DNA of 64,000 nt from Azorhizobium oxalatiphilum (GTDB lineage Bacteria > Pseudomonadota > Alphaproteobacteria > Rhizobiales > Xanthobacteraceae). Shown one piece after another: positions 46,872-55,351 of the stretch; within the stretch, counting starts at the first letter, position 1; each line of letters opens with the position of its first letter. The stretch is from the NCBI RefSeq assembly GCF_014635325.1, contig NZ_BMCT01000005.1, positions 310,001-374,000 on the forward strand, read 5' to 3'. The notes beneath the pieces were generated by a model. That model was not told the DNA's origin. It did not search any database and saw only the letters and a list, made by a program, of their open reading frames with translations. The position numbers and the translations under genes are program-made.

Positions 46872-47333
46872 ATGTCTCCCATCCCCCACCTGAAACGACG
46901 CGATGTCCTGCTCGGCGCGGCGGCCGGCCTTGCCGTGCTGGCGCTGCCCGCCCGCGCCATGGCGCGCCCGGAGATGCAGGAGGCGGTGAAAGCCTTCACC
47001 AAGGGGGCGATGGCGCAGGAGGGGCGGGTGCGGCTCGATCTCTCGCCCATCGTGGAAAACGGCAATGCCGTGCCGCTCACGGTTGACGTTGAAAGCCCCA
47101 TGGAGAGCGCCGACCATGTGCGCCGCATCGCGTTGTTCAACGAGAAGAACCCGCAGGCGGATATCGCCATCTTCCATCTCTCGCCGGCCTCGGGTCGCGC
47201 CCGCATCTCCACCCGCATCCGGCTTGCCACCTCGCAGCAGGTGATCGCGGTGGCCGAGATGAGCGACGGCACCTACTGGTCGCAGACCCGCGACGTGGTG
47301 GTGACGCTCGCCGCCTGCATCGAGGTGCTGTGA
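46872..47333 (+). CDS. soxY: Sulfur carrier subunit SoxY (atypical C-terminus)
   Basis: A 153-residue exported carrier. TAT-type signal LKRRDVLLGAAAGLAVL; the mature domain has ENGNAVPLTVDVESPM and SADHVRRIALFNEKNPQADIA, which match SoxY. Canonical SoxY ends in the swinging arm GGCGG carrying the sulfur-binding cysteine. Here the end is VVVTLAACIEVL: one cysteine (Cys149) with four residues after it and no flanking glycines. The arm is therefore less flexible and the loaded substrate may differ. SoxZ follows with one-base overlap. Confidence 0.9.
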   Translation: MSPIPHLKRRDVLLGAAAGLAVLALPARAMARPEMQEAVKAFTKGAMAQEGRVRLDLSPIVENGNAVPLTVDVESPMESADHVRRIALFNEKNPQADIAIFHLSPASGRARISTRIRLATSQQVIAVAEMSDGTYWSQTRDVVVTLAACIEVL

Positions 47334-47653
47334 TGCCTCGCACCCTCATCAATGTCCCGAAGACGGCCAAGGCGGGCGAGATCGTCGAGGTGCGGGCCAT
47401 GATCGCCCATCCCATGGAGACCGGGCAGCGCATGGGCGTGAACGGCGCCATGATCCCGCGCGACATCGTCAATCGCTTCGTGTGCACCTATGGCAGCGAG
47501 GTGGTGTTCGCGGCCGATCTCTGGCCGGCGGTTTCCGCCAATCCCTTCCTGTCCTTTTCGCTGCGGGCGAAGGAGGCGGGCGTGATCACCTTCTCCTGGA
47601 CCGAGGACAGCGGCGCCGTGCACGTGGCAACCGCGGACATCACGGTGACTTGA
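47333..47653 (+). CDS. soxZ: Sulfur carrier subunit SoxZ
   Basis: A 106-residue beta-sandwich partner of SoxY. ATG 47333 shares a base with the soxY stop; an in-frame GTG lies three bases earlier. Family features: VPKTAKAGEIVEVRAMIAHPMETGQR, then VVFAADLWPAVSANPFLSFSLRA. No signal peptide; SoxZ is exported as a complex with SoxY. The overlap of 1 base with soxA keeps the operon continuous. Confidence 0.93.
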   Translation: MPRTLINVPKTAKAGEIVEVRAMIAHPMETGQRMGVNGAMIPRDIVNRFVCTYGSEVVFAADLWPAVSANPFLSFSLRAKEAGVITFSWTEDSGAVHVATADITVT

Positions 47654-48432
47654 TGCGCCCTGCCGTGCGCTGCTTCGGCTTGGCCGCCCCGCTGCTGCTG
47701 GCGGCTTCGGTTGCGCATGGCATCGAGCAAGGCGAGCCGCGCTCGGGCATCGCGTTCGCGAGCCCCGAAACACGGGCCATGCAGGCTGATGACACCGCCA
47801 ATCCCGGCCTGTTCTGGGTGCTGGACGGCGAGCAGCTGTGGGCGAAGCGCGAGGGCGCGGCGCAAAAATCCTGCGGTGATTGCCATGGCGCGGCGTCTGC
47901 CAGTATGAAGGGCATCGCCGCCCGCTATCCCGCCTTCGACGACAAGACCGGGCAGGCGGTGGACCTGACGGGCCGTATCAACCTCTGCCGCACCCGCCAC
48001 CAGCAGGCGACGCCGCTGCCGCACGAGGGCAAGGAGATGCTGGCGCTCACCGCCTTCGTCGGTTTCCAGTCGCGCGGCCTGCCCATGGCGCCGCCCGCCG
48101 ATCCGCGCCTCGCGCCGGCACGCGCGCAGGGCGAGGCGCTGTTCACACAGCGCATGGGCCAGCTCGATCTGTCCTGCGCCAATTGCCATGAGGCCAACTG
48201 GCAGGGGCGCCTCGGCGGCAGCCCGATCACGCAGGGCCAGTCCAATGCCTATCCGCTCTATCGGCTGGAATGGCAGGGGCTGGGCTCGCTGCAACGGCGC
48301 ATGCGCGCCTGCATGGTGGGCGTGCGGGCCGAACCGTTCGATTATGGCGCGCCGGAATTCGTGGCGCTTGAGGCCTTCCTCGCCACCCGCGCCAAGGGGC
48401 TGCCCGTGGAGACGCCCGGCGTGCGGCCATGA
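47653..48432 (+). CDS. soxA: Sulfur oxidation c-type cytochrome SoxA (dihaem)
   Basis: A 259-residue cytochrome, large subunit of SoxAX. Signal peptide residues 1-23. Two haem motifs, CGDCH (74-78) and CANCH (175-179); the cysteine persulfide ligand is Cys220 in ACMVGVRAEPFDYG. The sites needed for thiol conjugation to SoxY are therefore intact. No soxB or soxCD gene follows; the next gene, 479 bases on, is an amino acid permease. Confidence 0.93.
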   Translation: MRPAVRCFGLAAPLLLAASVAHGIEQGEPRSGIAFASPETRAMQADDTANPGLFWVLDGEQLWAKREGAAQKSCGDCHGAASASMKGIAARYPAFDDKTGQAVDLTGRINLCRTRHQQATPLPHEGKEMLALTAFVGFQSRGLPMAPPADPRLAPARAQGEALFTQRMGQLDLSCANCHEANWQGRLGGSPITQGQSNAYPLYRLEWQGLGSLQRRMRACMVGVRAEPFDYGAPEFVALEAFLATRAKGLPVETPGVRP

Positions 48433-48910
48433 AATGAAGACACCATTTCCGGCACTCTCAGATCATCACTTTGTGATCAAGCTCTGTAATCGGTCCTGAA
48501 GTACCGTCTCATGACGACGAAATGCAGGATGATCTGGCAGTTGTCCATGTTCGGGACATTTCGATACAAAGTCATTCCTCTACGGCACATTCGAGCGACA
48601 AACCCGTCTCACCTTGCGTGAGATCAGGGGATGGTGCCCCAGCCGAGCCGCATGAGCCAACCGATACAGCACCTGTTCGATCACAGCTCCCACGCTCCGC
48701 ACGCGCGACAGCCGGCTTCCGGCGGTCTGCCCGGCCCGGCGTTCCTGCGCACGCCTGCCCCGTTTCCGGCACCCGTCGGCCCGTCTCCCTAATCGTGGGC
48801 TCATCCCGCCCTCGCGCATGATCCCGCGTGCCCGCGTCCGGAAACGCTGCATCGTCCGTTCCGCAGCATTCCTCCCATCCGTCCGCTTTCGCCGAAACGA
48901 GAGGTTCCGC
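48433..48910. other. Intergenic region
   Basis: 478 bases without a credible gene. Short reading frames exist on both strands but have no ribosome sites or protein-like composition. The stretch near 48460-48600 is richer in A+T and may hold the APC permease promoter; no clear boxes can be named. No terminator hairpin was recognised after soxA. Confidence 0.5.
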
Positions 48911-50326
48911 ATGTCGCAAGCCCCGCAGGGCCAAACCTCGCCGCGCCAGAGCCAGCCTGGCCAAGCCCCGCGCTCCGAGCCATTGGCCTCGCTCAGCGTG
49001 TTCGATGCCGTCACCATCATGGTGGGGCTCGTCATTGGCATCGGGGTGTTCCGCACCCCCTCGCTGGTGGCGGCGAACGTGGACAGCGAGATGGCCTTCG
49101 TGGGTGCCTGGCTGCTGGGCGGCCTTGTCACGCTCATCGGCGCGCTCTGCTATGCGGAACTGTCCTCCGCCCATCCTCATGCGGGCGGTGAATATCATTT
49201 CCTCTCCAAGGCCTATGGTAAGCCGGTGGCGATGCTGTTCGGCTGGGCGCGCGGCTCGGTGATCCAGACCGGCGCCATCGCGGGCGTGGCCTTCGTGCTG
49301 GGCGATTATGCGGCGCAGCTGCTGCCTCTCGGCCCCTATGGGCCGGCGCTCTATGCGGCGATCGCCATCATCGTCTTCACCGGCATCAATGTCATCGGCA
49401 CGCTGGAGAGCAAGACGCTCCAGGTGGCCATGACCTTCATCGAGGTGGGCGCGGTGCTGGCCATCATCGCCTTCGGTTTGCTGGGCTCGCCCGGCGAGCC
49501 GCCGCCGGCGCCCACCGTCGCGCCGGAGACCGCCGCCTTCGGCATGGCCATGATCTTCGTGCTGCTCACCTATGGCGGCTGGAACGAGGCGGCCTATCTC
49601 ACCGGCGAGCTGAAGGACGCCAAGCGCAACATCGCCCGCGTGCTGGTGATGGGCACGGTCATCCTCGTGACGCTCTATGTGCTCGCCAATGTGGCGCTGC
49701 TCGCCATCCTCGGCCTTGACGGCCTGCGCAATTCCGATGCGGTGGCGGCGGACATGATGGCGCGCATGGCGGGTCCCTCAGGCGCTTTCATTGTCAGCCT
49801 TGCCATCGTGGTGGCGGCCGTTTCCACGCTCAACGCCACCATCTTCACCGGCGCCCGCGTCTATTACGCCATGGCCCGCGACATCACCCTGCTGCCGCGC
49901 GTCGGCGAATGGGATGCGCGGGGCAAGACGCCGGCCAACGGCCTCATCCTGCAGGCGGTGGTGGCGCTGGTGCTGGTGGCCATGGGCGCCGCCACGCGGG
50001 ATGGCTTCAAGGCCATGGTGGATTACACCGCGCCCGTCTTCTGGGGCTTCCTGCTGCTGGTGGGCATTGCCGTGTTCGTGCTGCGCTGGCGCGAGCCGAA
50101 GCGCCTGATGCCCTTCAGGGTGCCGCTCTATCCGCTCACCCCGATCCTGTTCTGCGCCACCTGCATCTACATGCTGCACGCCTCCATCGCCTACACGGGC
50201 GTGGCCTCCCTGATCGGGCTGGGCGTGCTGGCGGCGGGTGCCCCGCTGCTGCTGTTCCGCCGCCGCGATGAGGCTTCCCGGCGCGATGTGCCGGCCGTCG
50301 GATCGGCGGCCACCCAGTCCGAGTGA
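48911..50326 (+). CDS. APC family amino acid permease
   Basis: A 471-residue transporter with twelve hydrophobic segments. GAGAGG precedes ATG 48911. A polar, glutamine-rich N-terminus (about 25 residues) comes before the first helix with the APC signature SVFDAVTIMVGLVIGIGVF, followed by ELSSAHPHAGGEYHFL and the conserved LTYGGWNEAAYLTGELKDAKRN. It resembles LAT/serine-threonine exchanger-type APC proteins. Amino acid specificity is not inferable. Confidence 0.9.
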   Translation: MSQAPQGQTSPRQSQPGQAPRSEPLASLSVFDAVTIMVGLVIGIGVFRTPSLVAANVDSEMAFVGAWLLGGLVTLIGALCYAELSSAHPHAGGEYHFLSKAYGKPVAMLFGWARGSVIQTGAIAGVAFVLGDYAAQLLPLGPYGPALYAAIAIIVFTGINVIGTLESKTLQVAMTFIEVGAVLAIIAFGLLGSPGEPPPAPTVAPETAAFGMAMIFVLLTYGGWNEAAYLTGELKDAKRNIARVLVMGTVILVTLYVLANVALLAILGLDGLRNSDAVAADMMARMAGPSGAFIVSLAIVVAAVSTLNATIFTGARVYYAMARDITLLPRVGEWDARGKTPANGLILQAVVALVLVAMGAATRDGFKAMVDYTAPVFWGFLLLVGIAVFVLRWREPKRLMPFRVPLYPLTPILFCATCIYMLHASIAYTGVASLIGLGVLAAGAPLLLFRRRDEASRRDVPAVGSAATQSE

Positions 50327-50354
50327 TCTTTCCCCTCGAACCCGGAGACATGAC

Positions 50355-51224
50355 ATGACCGTCATTCGCACCCTTGCCAGCAAGGTCACTATTGCCTGCG
50401 CCGTCTCGGCGCTCAGCCTCAACGTCGCCTTCGCCCAGTCCCCGCAGGCGCCCATGCAGATGGCGCAGGCTGCTGCTCCCGCCGCCAACAAGGCGTTCGA
50501 GCCGGTGTCCGGGCAGGCCGGCAAGGACGTGGTGTGGGTGCCGACCCAGCAGGAGCTGGTGGACCGCATGCTCGCCATGGCCAATGTGACGAAGGACGAT
50601 TACGTGATCGATCTCGGCTCGGGCGATGGCCGCACCGTCATCACCGCCGCAAGGCTCGGCGCCCGCGCCCATGGCATCGAGTTCAACCCCGACATGGTGA
50701 AGCTCTCGCAGGACGCGGCGAAGAGAGAGGGCGTGACCGAGCGCGCCTCCTTCGAGAAGGCGGACATCTTCCAGTCCGACTTCTCGAAAGCCTCGGTGGT
50801 GACGATGTTCCTGCTGCCCCAGCTCAACATCAAGCTGCGCCCGACGCTGCTGGACATGAAGCCGGGCACCCGCATCATCTCCAACACCTTCGACATGGAC
50901 GACTGGCACCCGGATGAGTCGCTGGTTCTGAGCACGGACTGCGCCAGCTTCTGCCGCGCCTACAAATGGATCATCCCGGCCAAGGTGGCGGGGGACTGGC
51001 GCGTGGGCGGGGATGAACTTCAGCTCACCCAGACCTACCAGATGCTCTCCGGCACCCTGACGCGCGGCGGCAAGAAGCTGCCCATCTCGGAGGCCAAGAT
51101 GATCGGCACGCAGATCACCTTCACCGTGGACGGCAAGCGCTACACGGGCGAGGTCGGCGGCGGCAAGATGACGGGCACCGCGGAAGGTGCCGGCGCGTGG
51201 ACGGCGGAACGGTCCTCGACCTGA
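50355..51224 (+). CDS. Class I SAM-dependent methyltransferase with export signal
   Basis: A 289-residue protein. GGAG precedes ATG 50355. The N-terminus is a convincing signal peptide (SKVTIACAVSALSLNVAFA). A linker rich in alanine, glutamine and methionine precedes a Rossmann methyltransferase domain: VIDLGSGDGRTVITAARLG (SAM motif I), GIEFNPDMVKLS (acidic loop) and SVVTMFLLPQLN. An exported SAM enzyme is odd because SAM is cytoplasmic. It may be a repurposed fold, or the N-terminus may be a membrane anchor facing inward. Followed by a strong hairpin. Confidence 0.75.
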   Translation: MTVIRTLASKVTIACAVSALSLNVAFAQSPQAPMQMAQAAAPAANKAFEPVSGQAGKDVVWVPTQQELVDRMLAMANVTKDDYVIDLGSGDGRTVITAARLGARAHGIEFNPDMVKLSQDAAKREGVTERASFEKADIFQSDFSKASVVTMFLLPQLNIKLRPTLLDMKPGTRIISNTFDMDDWHPDESLVLSTDCASFCRAYKWIIPAKVAGDWRVGGDELQLTQTYQMLSGTLTRGGKKLPISEAKMIGTQITFTVDGKRYTGEVGGGKMTGTAEGAGAWTAERSST

Positions 51225-51246
51225 CCGGGGCGGAACACGTTTTTCG

Positions 51247-51280
51247 AACACACCCCGGATCTTAAGGTCCGGGGTGTGTT
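51247..51280 (+). terminator. Rho-independent-type terminator
   Basis: Perfect 13-bp inverted repeat AACACACCCCGGA / TCCGGGGTGTGTT with an 8-base loop, 23 bases after the methyltransferase stop and ending in a short T run (GTTTCG). Well placed to separate that gene from the two-component operon. Confidence 0.82.
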
Positions 51281-51450
51281 TCGTCGTGCCGGACGAGCGC
51301 GGCAGTCCGGAAAAATCGTCTGCAACTGTCGCTGCGGCAGGTGCTGACGCATTCTGATACACTTTTGATATGGGTTGGCGGGAACACTCGCGTATGTTGC
51401 CCTCAGAGCCGGATCGGACATCCGCCTCAGTAACCTTGATAGAGTATTCG

Positions 51451-52170
51451 ATGGACGCGGCACCCCATATCGCGGTCGTCGACGACCATCGCGATATTCG
51501 TGATCTCGTCGGCAAGTACCTGATCCAGCACGGCTACCGCGTCTCGCTGGCGGAGAATGCCGGCGCCATGCGCCGGCTGCTGGAGAAGAGCGCGCCCGAT
51601 CTCGTGGTGCTCGACATCATGATGCCCGGCGAGGATGGCCTCTCGCTCTGCCGCTATCTGCGCAGCACCACCGAGCTGCCCATCATCCTGCTCACCGCCA
51701 TGACGGAAGAGACCGACCGTATCGTCGGGCTGGAGGTGGGGGCGGATGATTATCTCACCAAGCCGTTCAATCCGCGCGAACTGCTGGCCCGCATCAAGGC
51801 CGTGCTGCGCCGGGTCAACAGCCTGCCGCCGCAGAAAGGGCAGATCGCCGCGAAAGTGGTGCGCTTCGATCGCTGGACGCTGGATGTGGGCAGGCGCGAG
51901 CTGATGGGCAGCGACAGCGTGGCCGTGCCCCTCAGCACGGCCGAATACCGGCTGCTGTGCGCCTTCCTCGATCATCCCGGCATCGTGCTCAGCCGCGACC
52001 AACTGCTCGACCTCACGGTGGGGCGCACGGCCGATCCGTTCGACCGCAGCATCGACAATCAGGTGAGCCGCCTGCGCAAGAAGGTGGAGGCGGATCCCAA
52101 GCAGCCCTGCCTGATCAAGACCCACTGGGGCGGCGGCTACTCCATGACGGCCGAGGTGAAACGCCAATGA
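51451..52170 (+). CDS. OmpR/PhoB family response regulator
   Basis: A 239-residue regulator. The receiver domain has acidic residues D11, D12 and phosphoacceptor Asp55 (VVLDIMMPGEDG), and the conserved lysine in DYLTKPFNP. The C-terminal winged helix is at about residues 140-235 (STAEYRLLCAFLDHPGIVLSRDQLLDLTVG, DNQVSRLRKKVEADP). The stop overlaps the kinase start by 4 bases. Targets are unknown; the kinase and exporter downstream suggest an envelope or efflux theme. Confidence 0.93.
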   Translation: MDAAPHIAVVDDHRDIRDLVGKYLIQHGYRVSLAENAGAMRRLLEKSAPDLVVLDIMMPGEDGLSLCRYLRSTTELPIILLTAMTEETDRIVGLEVGADDYLTKPFNPRELLARIKAVLRRVNSLPPQKGQIAAKVVRFDRWTLDVGRRELMGSDSVAVPLSTAEYRLLCAFLDHPGIVLSRDQLLDLTVGRTADPFDRSIDNQVSRLRKKVEADPKQPCLIKTHWGGGYSMTAEVKRQ

Positions 52171-53675
52171 TGCGCCTGTGGACCCGGAGCCTGGCCGCCC
52201 GCTTCATCTGCTTCACCCTGCTCTCGCTGGTGCTGGCACAGGCGGTGGTGTTCTTCATCTCGTGGGACGAGCATGGGCAGGCCATGCGCAAATCCGCGAA
52301 GAGCGAGATGCTGAGCCGCGGCTCCTCGCTGGTCCGCGTGCTGGAGGCGACCCCGCCCAGCCTTCAGGCGGACATCCTCGCCGCCAGCAACACCACCGCG
52401 ACGCGCTACTGGATCACGCCCTCCGTGCCGGAGGATGTCACCACCTGGCGGATGGATGCGTGGGGGCAGCTCACCGAGCCGCTGGCGCGCCTGCCGGTGC
52501 ACGGCAAGAGCCCGCCCGCGCTGGAGCCGCGCATCGAGAAGCCGCGCAATGCCTCCGAGGTGGGATCGCCCACCTGGCTGGACATGCCGCCTTATGCCTG
52601 GCCGATCTCGCGCCCGGCCAAGTTCTGCTATCTGGACAATGCCGCCGGCATGGGGCTGGCCGTGCAGCTGGAGAACGGCAGCTGGCTCAATGCCGCTTTC
52701 GCCAAGCCGCAGGAATCGTTCTGGAACAGCCAGACCATCGCCTCGCTGACGGCCTCCGCGCTGGTCCTCTCCGTGCTCGCCATTTTCGCCGCGCGCGGCA
52801 TCGCCCTGCCGCTAAAGCGCCTCACCCGCGCCGCCGAGGCGCTGGGGCGCGGACAGCAGATCGACCCGCTGCCCGAGACCGGCCCGGACGACATCCGCCA
52901 GACGGCGGAAGCCTTCAACCGCATGCAGGAGCGCCTCACGCGCTTCGTGGAGGACCGCACCCGCATGCTGGCCGCCATCGGCCATGATCTGCGCACGCCG
53001 CTCACCTCGCTGCGTCTGCGCGCCGAGTTCATCACCGACGACGAGGTGCGCGAGAAGGTGCTGAGCACGGTGATCGAGATCCAGTCCATGTGCGAGGCGA
53101 CGCTCGCCTTCGTGCGGGAGGAGGGGGCGGCGGAGGAGACCCGCGCCGTGGACCTTGCCGCGCTGGTGGAGAGCCTGTGCGAGGATCTGGCCGAGCTGGG
53201 ACAGGAGGTCACGTTCCTGGAGACCGAGCGTCTCAATTATCGCTGCCGCCCCGCGGCCTTGCGCCGCGCCTGCCGCAACGTGGTGGAGAATGCCGTGCGC
53301 TATGGCGAGCGCGCCCGCGTCTCCATCCTGCCAGGCCCCGACCATGTCTCCATCGTGGTGGAGGATGACGGGCCGGGCATCGCCGAGGATGTGCAGGAGC
53401 AGGTGTTCGCACCTTTCTTCCGTCTTGAGCATTCGCGCAACCGGGAGACCGGCGGCGTGGGCCTCGGCTTGGCAATCGCCCGCACCATCGTGCGCCATCA
53501 CGGCGGCGACGTGCTGCTGGCCAATGCCGGGCAGGGCCTGCGTGTGACCATCGCCTTGCCGGCCATGCCCAGCGACGGTGTGCAGGGCGCCCCGGCGCCA
53601 GTGACGCGCGAGAAGCTACGCCGCCGCCTGCCGCTCGGGCGTTCCGGCGTCCCCACCACCGGCGGGGCCGGCTGA
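52167..53675 (+). CDS. Sensor histidine kinase (EnvZ-like topology)
   Basis: A 502-residue membrane kinase. Two membrane helices (RFICFTLLSLVLAQAVVFFI and TASALVLSVLAIFAARG) flank a periplasmic sensor of about 185 residues. A HAMP linker (LPLKRLTRAAEALGRG) precedes the H-box AAIGHDLRTPLTSLR with phosphoacceptor His273. N-box NVVENAVRYG and G-boxes DDGPGI and GVGLGLAIA follow. The 3' end overlaps the convergent exporter gene by about 60 bases. Partner of the preceding regulator. Confidence 0.93.
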   Translation: MMRLWTRSLAARFICFTLLSLVLAQAVVFFISWDEHGQAMRKSAKSEMLSRGSSLVRVLEATPPSLQADILAASNTTATRYWITPSVPEDVTTWRMDAWGQLTEPLARLPVHGKSPPALEPRIEKPRNASEVGSPTWLDMPPYAWPISRPAKFCYLDNAAGMGLAVQLENGSWLNAAFAKPQESFWNSQTIASLTASALVLSVLAIFAARGIALPLKRLTRAAEALGRGQQIDPLPETGPDDIRQTAEAFNRMQERLTRFVEDRTRMLAAIGHDLRTPLTSLRLRAEFITDDEVREKVLSTVIEIQSMCEATLAFVREEGAAEETRAVDLAALVESLCEDLAELGQEVTFLETERLNYRCRPAALRRACRNVVENAVRYGERARVSILPGPDHVSIVVEDDGPGIAEDVQEQVFAPFFRLEHSRNRETGGVGLGLAIARTIVRHHGGDVLLANAGQGLRVTIALPAMPSDGVQGAPAPVTREKLRRRLPLGRSGVPTTGGAG

Positions 53676-54902
53676 GGCGGGCTTATCCTTGCCGCGCACC
53701 ATCAGCACCGAAGTGAGCACGCAGCCGAGGCCGCAGATGCCGACGACCCAGCCCATGGGCCATGGCGTGCCGTCCGCGCACCAGCCCACCAGAGCGGCGC
53801 TGAGCACGCCCGAGCCATATTGCATGGTGCCGATGACCGCCGAGGCCGCGCCCGCCTGACGCGGGAAGGCGGCAAGGCCGGCGGCAACCGAATTGGCGAC
53901 GATGAAGCCGCTCATGGGAATGTAGAAGAACAGGGGCACCGCCAGCCCGGCGAGCCCGCCCCAGCCGAAGCGGGCGTTCATGGCCAGCACCACGCCGGCG
54001 ATGGCGCAGGTGACGGCGCCCACCTGGAACATGCGCTGCGTGCCATGACGCATCACCAGCCTGGTGTTCAGGTAATTGGTGCCCATCATGCCGAAGATGT
54101 TGCAGGCGAAGATGAAGCCGTAGAAGCGCTCCGGCACGCCGTAATATTCGATATAAGCGAAGGGCGAGCCGGCCAGATAGGCGAAGATGCCGCCATAGAA
54201 GAAGCTGCCGGCGGCGGAATAGCCCAGCAGCTTCCGGTCGCACAGCAGCATGGCATAGTCGCGCCACACCGCGCTCATGCGCTGCGCGCTGCGGCGGGAT
54301 GGCGGCAGGGTCTCGGGCAGAGCCAGGAGCGAGACGAGCGACAGAGCGCCGAACAGCACCAGCGCCCAGAAGATGGCGCGCCAGGAGGCGAACTGCAGGA
54401 TCTGGCCGCCGATGATGGGGCCGAGCAGCGGCGCCACGCCCATGATCAGCAGCAGCGTTGAAAGCACCTGCGCCGAGCGCTCGCGGGCATAGAGATCGCG
54501 CACCATGGCGCGGGCCAGCACCGGGCCGGAACAGGCGCCCAGCGCCTGCACCACGCGCCAGCCGATCAGTTGCCCCACGCTGTCCGACAGCGCGCAGCCG
54601 ATGCTGCCGGCGATGAACAGCAGCGTGCCGGCGATGATGGGCTTGCGGCGGCCGAAGCGATCCCCCAGCGGCCCCCACGCCAGCTGGCCGAGGCTGAAGC
54701 CGATGAGATAGGTGGAGAGGGTGAGCTGAATGAGCCCCGGATCAGCTTTGAGCGCCGCGCCGATGGCCGGAAAGGCGGGGAGATAGGTGTCGGTGGAGGC
54801 GGCGGCATAGGCCATCAGGGCGCTCAGAATGAGCAGGACGCGCAGGTCCGCCGTCCGGGCGCTGGTGGCTGCCGGCGGGGAAATGTCTGAGGTGCTGGAC
54901 AT
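53616..54902 (-). CDS. Bcr/CflA family multidrug exporter (MFS)
   Basis: A 428-residue major facilitator with twelve membrane helices. The start ATG 54900-54902 (MSSTSDISPPAATS) is chosen. Family marks are MAYAAASTDTYLPAFPAIG, LGPLGDRFGRRKPIIAG-type motif A and the motif-C region ACSGPVLARAMVRDLY. Members export bicyclomycin, sulfonamides or other small compounds using protons. It is convergent with the two-component operon, overlapping it by 60 bases. Confidence 0.92.
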   Translation of the reverse strand: MSSTSDISPPAATSARTADLRVLLILSALMAYAAASTDTYLPAFPAIGAALKADPGLIQLTLSTYLIGFSLGQLAWGPLGDRFGRRKPIIAGTLLFIAGSIGCALSDSVGQLIGWRVVQALGACSGPVLARAMVRDLYARERSAQVLSTLLLIMGVAPLLGPIIGGQILQFASWRAIFWALVLFGALSLVSLLALPETLPPSRRSAQRMSAVWRDYAMLLCDRKLLGYSAAGSFFYGGIFAYLAGSPFAYIEYYGVPERFYGFIFACNIFGMMGTNYLNTRLVMRHGTQRMFQVGAVTCAIAGVVLAMNARFGWGGLAGLAVPLFFYIPMSGFIVANSVAAGLAAFPRQAGAASAVIGTMQYGSGVLSAALVGWCADGTPWPMGWVVGICGLGCVLTSVLMVRGKDKPASAGPAGGGDAGTPERQAAA

Positions 54903-55351
54903 GGGCTGGCCTGACGCGTGACATCCGCCGGAAAAGACGCGCCAAAAGATGCGCTCGCTGCCCCGGACCCTGAAGGAAGATGCCGCAACGGTATGCCTTT
55001 GAGCAGGCCGGATGCGACGTATGCTTACAATGTCTAGGTCCTTTTTGCGCTGCACAACAGGGGTGTCGGCGGCTTTCGCCATGCCCTCAGCGCATGAGCA
55101 TTTCAGGCGCGGGCATAGCGAGCGAGCGGACGCAGCGGCAGGTTCGCATATTGATGAAGTCTGCTCATAGGTACATGCACCTTGCCCCCCTTATTCCCCG
55201 GCGGCGCGCTCGCTAGACAAGGTGCCGACGCGATGTGGGGTGCCGAACTGCGTGGCGCGGCCCGGCATGCCCGGCAACGACACCGCTGAAGGACGCATTT
55301 GGCGTCCGGTGCCAGTCCCCGCACGCGCGCGACAGAGTAAGGACTGACCAG
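54903..55351. other. Intergenic region between divergent exporter and alcohol dehydrogenase genes
   Basis: 449 bases without a credible gene. One open frame at 54980-55216 has no ribosome site and a composition unlike a protein. An AT-richer patch near 55000-55050 could hold promoter elements for either gene, but no convincing -35/-10 pair, operator or RNA was found. Confidence 0.5.

Noticed and set aside
54980-55216. A 78-codon frame as a cysteine-rich small protein
   Set aside because: No ribosome site, unusual composition and no similarity to known families; treated as intergenic.
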